From positions 19,631-83,630 of the forward strand of contig CAMCMD010000003.1 in NCBI GenBank assembly GCA_945875975.1: a stretch of DNA of 64,000 nt, written 5' to 3'. Of this stretch, positions 1-7,494 are shown piece by piece (positions within the stretch are counted from its first letter, which is position 1; the number at the start of each line of letters is the position of its first letter). The translations under genes were made by a program, and so were the position numbers. Under the pieces are notes generated by a model. The model was not told where the DNA came from. It was given only the letters and a program-made list of their open reading frames with translations, and did not search any database. This DNA is from Rickettsia typhi (lineage in GTDB: Bacteria > Pseudomonadota > Alphaproteobacteria > Rickettsiales > Rickettsiaceae).

Positions 1-498
1 TTTGCTATAGATATTTTGGCAGTAAAAGAACGATTAGAAGAAAATATGTGGGTAAAAGCTGCTGTAGTGGAGAGAAGATTACCATCAACAATATACATTG
101 CTGTAGTTGAGCGGTCTCCGATTGCAATTTGGCAGTTTGAGCAAAAACTATATCTGATTGACTCGGAAGGAAATCGTATTTCTGCCTATACTGGCCAGGA
201 ATTTGAAAGCCTTTTGCATGTGGTTGGCCAAGATGCAAACATTTACGCCCAAGTTTTGCTTGATGAGTTAAACAAATATCCCAATTTAGCTTCAAAAGTA
301 AAATCAGCAGTTAGATATGGCCAACGTCGCTGGAATCTTAATTTCAAAGAAGGAATTACTGTAAAGATGCCAGAAATAGGCTTTGTCGTGGCTTATGATT
401 ATCTTAATTCTCTTGATAAAAATAATAAGTTTTTTAATCAAGACTATAAAATGTTGGATCTTAGAGATGCTAACAAATACTACCTAGAGAAAAATTAA
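1..498 (+). CDS. ftsQ: Cell division protein FtsQ (3' part of gene)
   Basis: The reading frame is open from base 1, so the 5' end with the cytoplasmic tail, membrane segment and most of the POTRA domain lies outside the window. The visible 165 or so residues have the FtsQ/DivIB pattern: a VERRLPSTIYIAVVERSPIA strand region, then LIDSEGNRI, then a beta-rich C-terminal part with a WNLNF segment. FtsQ is a bitopic inner-membrane divisome protein that bridges FtsK and FtsL/FtsB at midcell. It converges with ccmA, stop codons being only a few bases apart. The family call rests on the order of these motifs and is fairly secure; the start cannot be judged. Confidence 0.85.
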   Translation, partial: FAIDILAVKERLEENMWVKAAVVERRLPSTIYIAVVERSPIAIWQFEQKLYLIDSEGNRISAYTGQEFESLLHVVGQDANIYAQVLLDELNKYPNLASKVKSAVRYGQRRWNLNFKEGITVKMPEIGFVVAYDYLNSLDKNNKFFNQDYKMLDLRDANKYYLEKN

Positions 499-503
499 TA
501 TGA

Positions 504-1121
504 CTAGTTGCAAATTGTACTGTAATCATTTAAATCAATAATTTGTGCAGTTTTTATTTCTGGCTCGTTATGGCTAGCAAGAAAAACTATTCCTCCATTA
601 TCTGCGTGTGAGATAATAAGATGCATAAGTTTTTTTTTCGCTTCTTCATCCAGGTTAGAGTCAATTTCGTCAAGAAGCCATAATTTAGACTGGCAGGCTA
701 TTAATCTGGCAAGAGCTACCTTTTTTTGGGTTCCTGCAGATAGTTCTAGGCACCGAGTACTTAAAATATTTTGTAGTTCAAAATATACTATTGCTGCATC
801 AACAAGAATTTCTGAGTTATATAGCTTTGACCAAAAATGTATATTTTCAAATACAGTTAATTCTGGTTTTATCGCATAACGATGCCCAATATAGGTACAA
901 TAAGGTTTTTTCAGCATTGCAATAGGCAGGGAATCTTTACTAAAAGTTATTTTGCCTGAAGTAGGTTTTTGAACGCTAGCAATCATTCTTAATAGAGATG
1001 ATTTTCCTGCTCCATTTTTTCCTTTTAAATAAATGATAGAAGAAGGAAGAAAACTTATTGATATCTCTCGAAAGAGCTCCTCGTCATTGATAGAAAATCC
1101 TAGAGAGTGTAATGATAACAT
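504..1121 (-). CDS. ccmA: Heme exporter ATP-binding protein CcmA
   Basis: This is a small ABC ATPase of about 205 residues, the usual CcmA size. Walker A (GKNGAGKSS) lies near residues 34-42, the signature is LSAGTQKK, Walker B is LWLLDEID, and a switch histidine follows in LASHNE. CcmA powers the CcmABCD machinery that loads heme onto CcmE for cytochrome c maturation at the inner membrane. No ccmB is adjacent; rickettsial genomes commonly scatter ccm genes. I chose the ATG at 1121 because the longer frame would need a TTG start at 1130. The gene is convergent with ftsQ and divergent from acnA. Confidence 0.88.
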   Translation of the reverse strand: MLSLHSLGFSINDEELFREISISFLPSSIIYLKGKNGAGKSSLLRMIASVQKPTSGKITFSKDSLPIAMLKKPYCTYIGHRYAIKPELTVFENIHFWSKLYNSEILVDAAIVYFELQNILSTRCLELSAGTQKKVALARLIACQSKLWLLDEIDSNLDEEAKKKLMHLIISHADNGGIVFLASHNEPEIKTAQIIDLNDYSTICN

Positions 1122-1133
1122 AAAAATCAAGTG

Positions 1134-1210
1134 GTTAATTAAACTATTAGTAACAAATTTATAGATAAAAACAACGAATTTTCTTGTTGTTGCGCTTCAG
1201 TTTAATTAAC
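1134..1210. repeat. Nested inverted repeat between ccmA and acnA
   Basis: Two perfect 12-nt arms, GTTAATTAAACT at 1134-1145 and AGTTTAATTAAC at 1199-1210, enclose an inner hairpin AACAAC/GTTGTT at 1170-1175 and 1186-1191. The element fills the divergent spacer between ccmA and acnA. It could be a decayed palindromic repeat or a regulatory structure; no run of T follows either arm, so a terminator is unlikely. Confidence 0.6.
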
Positions 1211-1295
1211 ATCATTGAGATATATAGTCAAAGAAATTATGGAATTGCGGTTCTAGACTATCAAGGTGATGAATTTATATTTGGAGAGTTCTATT

Positions 1296-3950
1296 ATGGC
1301 TATAGATTTTAATTCAAAGTATGCTAAAAAAGTTAAATTAGATGGAATAGAATATAATATATTTGATATAAAAAAAGCTGCATCAGATAATGGTTTCGCT
1401 CTAGAAAAATTGCCTTATTGTCTTAGGGTTTTAGCAGAAAATGTGTTAAGACATGGCTATGGTGCCTCGATACAATCTTTTAAAACATGGCTTCAAAACA
1501 AGACTTCTGAAGATGAATTAAACTATTTACCAGCTCGAGTTTTAATGCAAGATTTTACTGGAGTTCCGGCAATAGTTGACCTCGCTTCGATGCGTGATGC
1601 TATGCAAGGATTGGGAGGGAGTCCATTAAAAATAAATCCACTAATACCAGTAGATTTAGTAATTGATCATTCTGTTCAAGTTGATTCTTATGGGAAGAGC
1701 GACTCATTTGCTCAGAACGTTCAAAAAGAATTTGAGCGCAATAATGAGCGCTATGAATTTCTAAAATGGGGCCAAAAAAGCTTTAAAAATTTTCGAGTTG
1801 TTCCGCCTGGAACTGGTATTTGTCATCAAGTAAACCTAGAATGCTTGGCACAAGTAGTTCATGTAGAAGAAACGGAAAGAGGAAAGTTTGCTTACCCAGA
1901 TACATTAGTTGGAACAGACAGCCACACAACAATGGTTAATGCACTTTCAGTCCTTGGGTGGGGGGTTGGTGGAATTGAAGCGGAAGCTGCGATGCTGGGC
2001 CAGCCTTTACCCATGATACTCCCGGAAGTTATTGGATTCAAACTAATCGGAAAAGTTGCTAAGAATATCACTGCCACTGATCTAGTTCTTACAGTAACTG
2101 AAATGTTGCGTAAAAAGGGGGTGGTAGGTAAATTTGTTGAGTTTTTTGGTCCTGGTCTTGATTCATTATCTCTAGCAGATAGAGCTACCGTCTCAAATAT
2201 GGCCCCTGAATATGGTGCTACATGTGGATTTTTTCCTGTAGATAATGAGACTTTAAAATACTTACAGCTTACAGGGCGTGATAAGCACAGGGTTAAACTA
2301 GTAGAGGAATATACAAAACTTCAAGGCTATTGGAGAGAGGATCAGCAGTCAGTATATACTGATGTTATTGAATTAAATATGGATAATTTGGAGCCATCAC
2401 TTGCTGGTCCAAGGCGTCCTCAAGATAGAGTTAGGCTTTCAGATATGAAAAATAACTTTATTGAAGCATTGCCAACTTTTACAACAAATGCTGATATAAA
2501 ACAAAAACATAAAGTAGGTAAAGGAGAATATTCTATAGGTCATGGTAATGTTGTAATAGCTGCAATTACAAGTTGTACCAATACATCTAACCCATCTGTA
2601 ATGATCGCAGCAGGTATTGTTGCCGAAAAAGCTAGTAAACTTGGTATAAAATCTAAGCCATGGGTAAAAACTTCTCTAGCGCCAGGTTCCCAAGTAGTTA
2701 CAGAATATTTGAGTAAAAGCGGGTTGGATAGATATCTTGATAATTTAGGATTTAACTTAGTTGGATATGGTTGCACAACGTGTATTGGTAATTCTGGACC
2801 CTTAGAATTGGAGATTGAGAAAACAATAAAGGATCAGGAGCTTACAGTAGCTTCAATACTTTCGGGTAACAGAAATTTTGAAGGTAGAATTCATCCCCTC
2901 GTAAAGGCAAATTACCTTGCTTCCCCGCCGCTAGTCGTTGCTTATGCAATAGCTGGTAGTATCGATATAGATTTAGATAAAGATCCAATTGCCACCACGG
3001 CTACTGGACAAAAAGTTTTCCTAAAAGATATTTGGCCTACTCAAGAAGAAATAAAGGAGTATATGAACGCTTCTGTTACGCCATCCATGTTTGCGGCAAA
3101 ATACAAAGACGTATTCCACGGGGATAAAAATTGGCAGAATATTCAAGCAATTGAGAGCCAAACTTATGATTGGAAACCATCTACCTATATAAACAATCCT
3201 CCATATTTTGTAGATATAGCTAAGCCAAAAGTATCGCTTAGTGATATTAAGAATGCTAGACTTCTAGCCCTATTTGGTGATTCAATTACAACTGATCATA
3301 TATCACCAGCGGGCTCGATAAGTAAAACAAGTCCAGCTGCCCAGTTTTTAATGAGTCATGGAATTTTATCCGCAGACTTTAATTCTTATGGTTCCAGGCG
3401 GGGAAATCATGAAGTTATGATGCGTGGCACTTTTGCTAATGTAAGGATTAAAAACCTATTATGCGAGGGAGTGGAAGGGGGTGTTACTATTAACCATCTT
3501 ACCGGGCAACAGATGAGTATTTATGATGCAGCTATGGAATACAAAAAGAAATCAGTGCCACTTGTAATTTTTGCGGGTAAAGAATATGGTACGGGGTCTT
3601 CTCGTGATTGGGCTGCAAAAGGAACTAGTTTACTAGGTGTAAAGGCTGTTGTAGCAGAAACATTTGAGCGTATTCATCGTTCAAATTTAGTAGGGATGGG
3701 TGTATTGCCTATTTCTTTTAACTCTGGAGTCACATGGAAAAGTCTAGGTTTAAAAGGTGATGAACAGATAAGTATTTTGGGTATCACGGATGATATTAAG
3801 CCCTATGAACAGATTAAGTGTTTGATAGAAAAAGCTGATGGCAATAATGAAACTATCGATGCGACATTACAAATTTATACTGATAATGAAGTAGAATATA
3901 TAAAACATGGTAGTATACTTGGTGCGGTAATAAAAAGTTTGAAGGATTAG
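1296..3950 (+). CDS. acnA: Aconitate hydratase A
   Basis: Aconitase of 884 residues, the normal length of the AcnA/IRP1 class. It interconverts citrate and isocitrate in the TCA cycle, which is a main energy route in Rickettsiales. The three Fe-S ligands are visible: Cys427 in TSCTNTSN and Cys493/Cys496 in GCTTCIGNSG. The C-terminal swivel domain carries GDSITTDHISPAG and the GTGSSRDWAAKG substrate-binding loop. I start at ATG 1296 because GGAGAG sits about 8 nt upstream and the protein then begins MAIDFNSKY; an upstream in-frame ATG at 1266 would add ten atypical residues. A small membrane-protein gene follows after 9 nt. Confidence 0.97.
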   Translation: MAIDFNSKYAKKVKLDGIEYNIFDIKKAASDNGFALEKLPYCLRVLAENVLRHGYGASIQSFKTWLQNKTSEDELNYLPARVLMQDFTGVPAIVDLASMRDAMQGLGGSPLKINPLIPVDLVIDHSVQVDSYGKSDSFAQNVQKEFERNNERYEFLKWGQKSFKNFRVVPPGTGICHQVNLECLAQVVHVEETERGKFAYPDTLVGTDSHTTMVNALSVLGWGVGGIEAEAAMLGQPLPMILPEVIGFKLIGKVAKNITATDLVLTVTEMLRKKGVVGKFVEFFGPGLDSLSLADRATVSNMAPEYGATCGFFPVDNETLKYLQLTGRDKHRVKLVEEYTKLQGYWREDQQSVYTDVIELNMDNLEPSLAGPRRPQDRVRLSDMKNNFIEALPTFTTNADIKQKHKVGKGEYSIGHGNVVIAAITSCTNTSNPSVMIAAGIVAEKASKLGIKSKPWVKTSLAPGSQVVTEYLSKSGLDRYLDNLGFNLVGYGCTTCIGNSGPLELEIEKTIKDQELTVASILSGNRNFEGRIHPLVKANYLASPPLVVAYAIAGSIDIDLDKDPIATTATGQKVFLKDIWPTQEEIKEYMNASVTPSMFAAKYKDVFHGDKNWQNIQAIESQTYDWKPSTYINNPPYFVDIAKPKVSLSDIKNARLLALFGDSITTDHISPAGSISKTSPAAQFLMSHGILSADFNSYGSRRGNHEVMMRGTFANVRIKNLLCEGVEGGVTINHLTGQQMSIYDAAMEYKKKSVPLVIFAGKEYGTGSSRDWAAKGTSLLGVKAVVAETFERIHRSNLVGMGVLPISFNSGVTWKSLGLKGDEQISILGITDDIKPYEQIKCLIEKADGNNETIDATLQIYTDNEVEYIKHGSILGAVIKSLKD

Positions 3951-3959
3951 TGGGTTTAT

Positions 3960-4316
3960 ATGAATGAGGAAATAAAAAAGTATATTGAGCCGGGAAAAAA
4001 GAATCTGATTCTTGTTTATATATTGTATTTAGGAGGGATAATTATTCCAATCTTACCATTGGTAGGCGTAGTGTTTGCGTTTGCAAACATGAATCATAAT
4101 GATGAGCGGTGGCGCAGTCACTATATTTTTGCATTCAGAACTTTTGGTTTTGGTTTGCTTGGAATTTTTGTTGCAATGATTACAACTCTAATTTTTATTG
4201 GTCCCATTTTATATATGATGATATTCGTATGGTTTGTGGTTAGGAGTATTATTGCTTTACAATTTTTACTAGAAGATTCTTCTCATCCTAACCCTTTGAC
4301 TCTTTGGATAAAATGA
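3960..4316 (+). CDS. Small inner-membrane protein, COG3671-like
   Basis: A 118-residue protein with about three hydrophobic segments (roughly residues 15-45, 60-80 and 82-102). It follows the pattern of an uncharacterised proteobacterial membrane family: a hydrophobic YILYLGG/IIP start, a conserved W-x-SHY segment (WRSHYIFAFRTFGFG), a VVRSIIAL segment and an NP near the C terminus. The start is 9 nt after the acnA stop, so the two are probably cotranscribed. No function is known to me for this family, and I do not propose one from the neighbour alone. Confidence 0.72.
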   Translation: MNEEIKKYIEPGKKNLILVYILYLGGIIIPILPLVGVVFAFANMNHNDERWRSHYIFAFRTFGFGLLGIFVAMITTLIFIGPILYMMIFVWFVVRSIIALQFLLEDSSHPNPLTLWIK

Positions 4317-4773
4317 TTATTAATTTAGCAATCATATAATAAGTATGTCAGCCGTAAATTTTACTAGGCCCCTAATCTATGTTGCGTTTTGTGACCTTTA
4401 GCAACGATTAACCCAATACGCAGTTGGTAGTATACGGGTATCAGCCCTCGTGGTAATGATCGACGTCTCCTGTAACAGTGATTATGTTTCCGTCATCACT
4501 CATGGTGGTGGTACTATTATCTATAATATCATCTTCAACAAATACTCATGTAGCTTAGTAAGAAGCTGTTATGAATTTTTACAAAATGATATTGAAGTAT
4601 ACTACTACATTGCTGCAACCTAAATTGATGCTTCTGGAGCAAGATGGTGCTCCATTACCCCTTATTAAGAAATTATTTCCTTCTTTAATATTATAGGTTT
4701 GATTTGCCTAGCCAAATTCAATTAGACTATGCATGTACGCATTATACTAAATATCGTTTTTAAGGAGAAAAAT
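4317..4773. other. Gene-free stretch upstream of rvhB3
   Basis: About 457 nt without a convincing gene. All six frames are broken by stops. The longest clean minus-strand piece is about 34 codons near 4450-4560 and reads like a beta-strand fragment (SDDGNIITVTGD), which may be debris of a lost gene, but I cannot assign it. The 3' end carries the rvhB3 ribosome-binding site TAAGGAGA at 4761-4768. It presumably also holds the promoter of the secretion operon, which I could not place with confidence. Confidence 0.5.
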
Positions 4774-5061
4774 ATGTCAGGACAACTTGCTACAGATCCT
4801 TTATTCGTCGGTTTGACAAGGCCCTCAATGATTTTTGGAGTTAGTATTCAATATGCTATGCTTAATATGATGGTTTCAGTTAGTATCTTTATTCAAAAAT
4901 CCAGCGTTTACATAATTTTTATTGCCCTTGTAGTCCATATGGTAGGTTATCTGCTTTGTTTTAAAGAGCCTAGATTTATGGAATTGTATCTCAATTATGC
5001 TGGAAAGTGTAATCAGTGCCCAAATAAGTCATATTATGGAGCCAACTCCTATAGTATTTAG
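4774..5061 (+). CDS. virB3: Type IV secretion protein VirB3 (RvhB3)
   Basis: A 95-residue protein beginning MSGQLATDPLFVGLTRP, the typical VirB3 opening, followed by two closely spaced hydrophobic segments (about residues 22-55) and the conserved KEPRFMEL motif. VirB3 is a small inner-membrane subunit that works with the VirB4 ATPase at the base of the secretion channel. ATG 4774 is chosen because AAGGAGA lies just upstream and the family N-terminus starts there; an in-frame ATG at 4729 would add 15 unrelated residues. It ends 12 nt before virB4, matching the rvh order in Rickettsiales. The C-terminal CNQCPNKS pair of cysteines is notable but unexplained. Confidence 0.92.
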   Translation: MSGQLATDPLFVGLTRPSMIFGVSIQYAMLNMMVSVSIFIQKSSVYIIFIALVVHMVGYLLCFKEPRFMELYLNYAGKCNQCPNKSYYGANSYSI

Positions 5062-5073
5062 AGTATAAGATTT

Positions 5074-7494
5074 ATGTTTAAATTAACGAAAACTGCGGCG
5101 GCTAAGGAACAATACGCAAAAAGAGAAAAGCCAGTATCTCATTTTATTCCTTACAAAGGTCATTGGGATAAAAATACCATCTTAACTAAAAACAATGGCT
5201 TGTTACAGGTGATAAAAGTAGGTGGTTTTTCATTTGAGACAGCAGATGATAGCGATTTAGACATCCGCAAAAACATTAGAAATTCTCTGCTTAAGAACAT
5301 GGCTTCAGGTAATGTTACTTTATATTTTCATACAATTCGTCGTCGCAAAGCTGTGATGCAAAGAAATAGTGAGTATAGTATTGATCCCACTGTTAAAACC
5401 TCTAAAGATTTTATTAGTTATTTAGAAGGAGAGTGGCAAGCAAAAAACTCTTCATCTGATTCATATTTCAATGAGCTTTATGTTAGTATCTTATATGAGC
5501 CAGATAAACAAGGTGCAGCGATTATTGAATATCTATTTACCAAAATTCGTCAAAAATCTAATAAAGCAGCTTGGGAAAATGATATGCGCGAGATGCATGA
5601 AAGTATGCAAGAAATGACCACTAGGGTAGTCAACACTCTGCGTGATTATGATACAGAGCTGCTTGGAGTAAAAAAAACCAAAGATGGTATTTTTTGTGAA
5701 ATCAGTGAATTTCTAGGCACTATTATAAATTGTGGTGATTCTAGTCCGATGATGGTTCCAAGAAATTCTTTAGATGACTATTTGCCAACAAATAGATTGT
5801 TTTTTGGTTCTCGCTCAATTGAGTCAAGGGGGCCTAAGGGTAAAAAATTTGCTGGTATAGTGAGTATACTTGAGTATGGCCCAAGTACTTCGGCTGGAGT
5901 ATTTGATGGATTTCTGCAAATGCCGTTTGAGTTTATCATGACTCAGAGCTTTAGATTTTCTAATAGGACAATTGCTATTAATAAAATGCAGCTGCAACAG
6001 AATCGAATGATTCAAGCTGAAGATAAGGCGGTCTCTCAAATTGCTGAGATCTCTCAAGCTCTAGATATGGCGATGAGTGGTGATATTGGTTTTGGTGAAC
6101 ACCATATCTCATTACTCTGTATAGATAGAGACCTGAAAGCCCTTGAAAATACTCTATCTATGGCGGCTGTAGAGTTGTCAAATTGTGGTATGCAGCCTGT
6201 GCGCGAGCGAGTTAATATGGAACCAAGCTATTGGGGTCAATTACCTGGTAATTTAAGTTATATTATAAGAAAATCAACAATTAACACCTTGAACTTAGCT
6301 GGGTTTGCGTCTATGCATAATTACCCCCCTGGGCGTATGTATGGTAACCATTGGGGAGAATATGTAACTGTACTGGATACTACATCAGGTACACCTTTTT
6401 ATTTTAATTTTCATGTACGTGACGTAGGTCATAGTTTGATTATTGGCCCTACTGGAGCTGGTAAAACTGTCCTTATGAACTTTCTTTGTGCTCAGGCTCA
6501 GAAATTTAGGCCAAGAACATTCTTTTTTGATAAAGATCGAGGTGCAGAAATTTTTATTCGGGCGCTAGACGGCGTTTATACCATTATTGATCCAGGGGAA
6601 AACTGCGGATTTAATCCACTGCAATTACCAGATACAGGAGAAAATAGGTCATTCCTGCTTGATTGGCTAAAAACGCTTGTGACTTCACATGGCGAATCAT
6701 TAAATGCCGAGGATATTAAAGTCCTTACACAGGCAATTGATGGTAATTATCGTTTGGATAGAAGAGACCGAAAGCTTAATAATATAGCGCCATTTCTTGG
6801 AATGGCAGTACCGGGTTCATTGGCTAGTAGAATGGAAATGTGGTACGGTAAAGGTTTGCACGCAAGAATATTTGATAATGAAACAGACTCAATTGATCTT
6901 GGAATATCAAGGGTCTTTGGTTTTGAGATGGCTGAGCTATTAAAAGATCCGTTATCTCTTGCGCCCGTGCTTTTATATATTTTCCATAGGATAAATATTT
7001 CTTTAGATGGCTCAAGAACAATGATTGTATTGGATGAGGCGTGGGCTTTGATAGATAACCCAGTATTTGCTCCGAAAATTAAGGATTGGTTGAAAGTTTT
7101 GCGTAAACTGAATACTTTTGTAATTTTTGCAACCCAGAGCGTCGAGGATGCAACTAAGAGCCAGATTAGCGATACTCTAATTCAGCAAACGGCGACTCAG
7201 ATTTTTCTTCCAAACCTTAAAGCTACAGATGTTTATAGAACGGCATTTATGCTATCTCAACGAGAGTATACGTTGATAAAAACTACTGACCCTGCTTCAA
7301 GATATTTCTTGATAAAACAAGGAGTGAATGCAGTTATAGCAAAAGTAAATCTGGCGGGTATGAGTAATATTGTTAACGTGCTTTCGGGAAGAGCAGAAAC
7401 TGTTGTATTGCTTGATAAAATTATTGAAAAGCACGGAAGCGATCCCAAAAAATGGTTGCCAGTTTTTTATGAAGAAGTAAAATCATTAGGTTGA
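5074..7494 (+). CDS. virB4: Type IV secretion ATPase VirB4 (RvhB4)
   Basis: An 806-residue VirB4/CagE-family ATPase, full length for the family. Walker A (GPTGAGKT) is at residues 458-465 and Walker B (MIVLDEAW) at 650-657, followed by ATQSVEDA, a conserved coupling motif. VirB4 energises assembly and substrate transport of the type IV secretion channel at the cytoplasmic face of the inner membrane. Its stop TGA overlaps the ATG of the first virB6 by one base, so the two are translationally coupled. All motifs are intact and I see no sign of decay. Confidence 0.96.
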   Translation: MFKLTKTAAAKEQYAKREKPVSHFIPYKGHWDKNTILTKNNGLLQVIKVGGFSFETADDSDLDIRKNIRNSLLKNMASGNVTLYFHTIRRRKAVMQRNSEYSIDPTVKTSKDFISYLEGEWQAKNSSSDSYFNELYVSILYEPDKQGAAIIEYLFTKIRQKSNKAAWENDMREMHESMQEMTTRVVNTLRDYDTELLGVKKTKDGIFCEISEFLGTIINCGDSSPMMVPRNSLDDYLPTNRLFFGSRSIESRGPKGKKFAGIVSILEYGPSTSAGVFDGFLQMPFEFIMTQSFRFSNRTIAINKMQLQQNRMIQAEDKAVSQIAEISQALDMAMSGDIGFGEHHISLLCIDRDLKALENTLSMAAVELSNCGMQPVRERVNMEPSYWGQLPGNLSYIIRKSTINTLNLAGFASMHNYPPGRMYGNHWGEYVTVLDTTSGTPFYFNFHVRDVGHSLIIGPTGAGKTVLMNFLCAQAQKFRPRTFFFDKDRGAEIFIRALDGVYTIIDPGENCGFNPLQLPDTGENRSFLLDWLKTLVTSHGESLNAEDIKVLTQAIDGNYRLDRRDRKLNNIAPFLGMAVPGSLASRMEMWYGKGLHARIFDNETDSIDLGISRVFGFEMAELLKDPLSLAPVLLYIFHRINISLDGSRTMIVLDEAWALIDNPVFAPKIKDWLKVLRKLNTFVIFATQSVEDATKSQISDTLIQQTATQIFLPNLKATDVYRTAFMLSQREYTLIKTTDPASRYFLIKQGVNAVIAKVNLAGMSNIVNVLSGRAETVVLLDKIIEKHGSDPKKWLPVFYEEVKSLG

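Noticed and set aside
1266..1295. Upstream ATG extension of acnA
   Set aside because: Adds ten residues not seen in aconitases, while ATG 1296 has a good ribosome-binding site and matches the family start.
4450..4560. Possible minus-strand gene fragment upstream of rvhB3
   Set aside because: Only about 34 open codons, no recognisable family.
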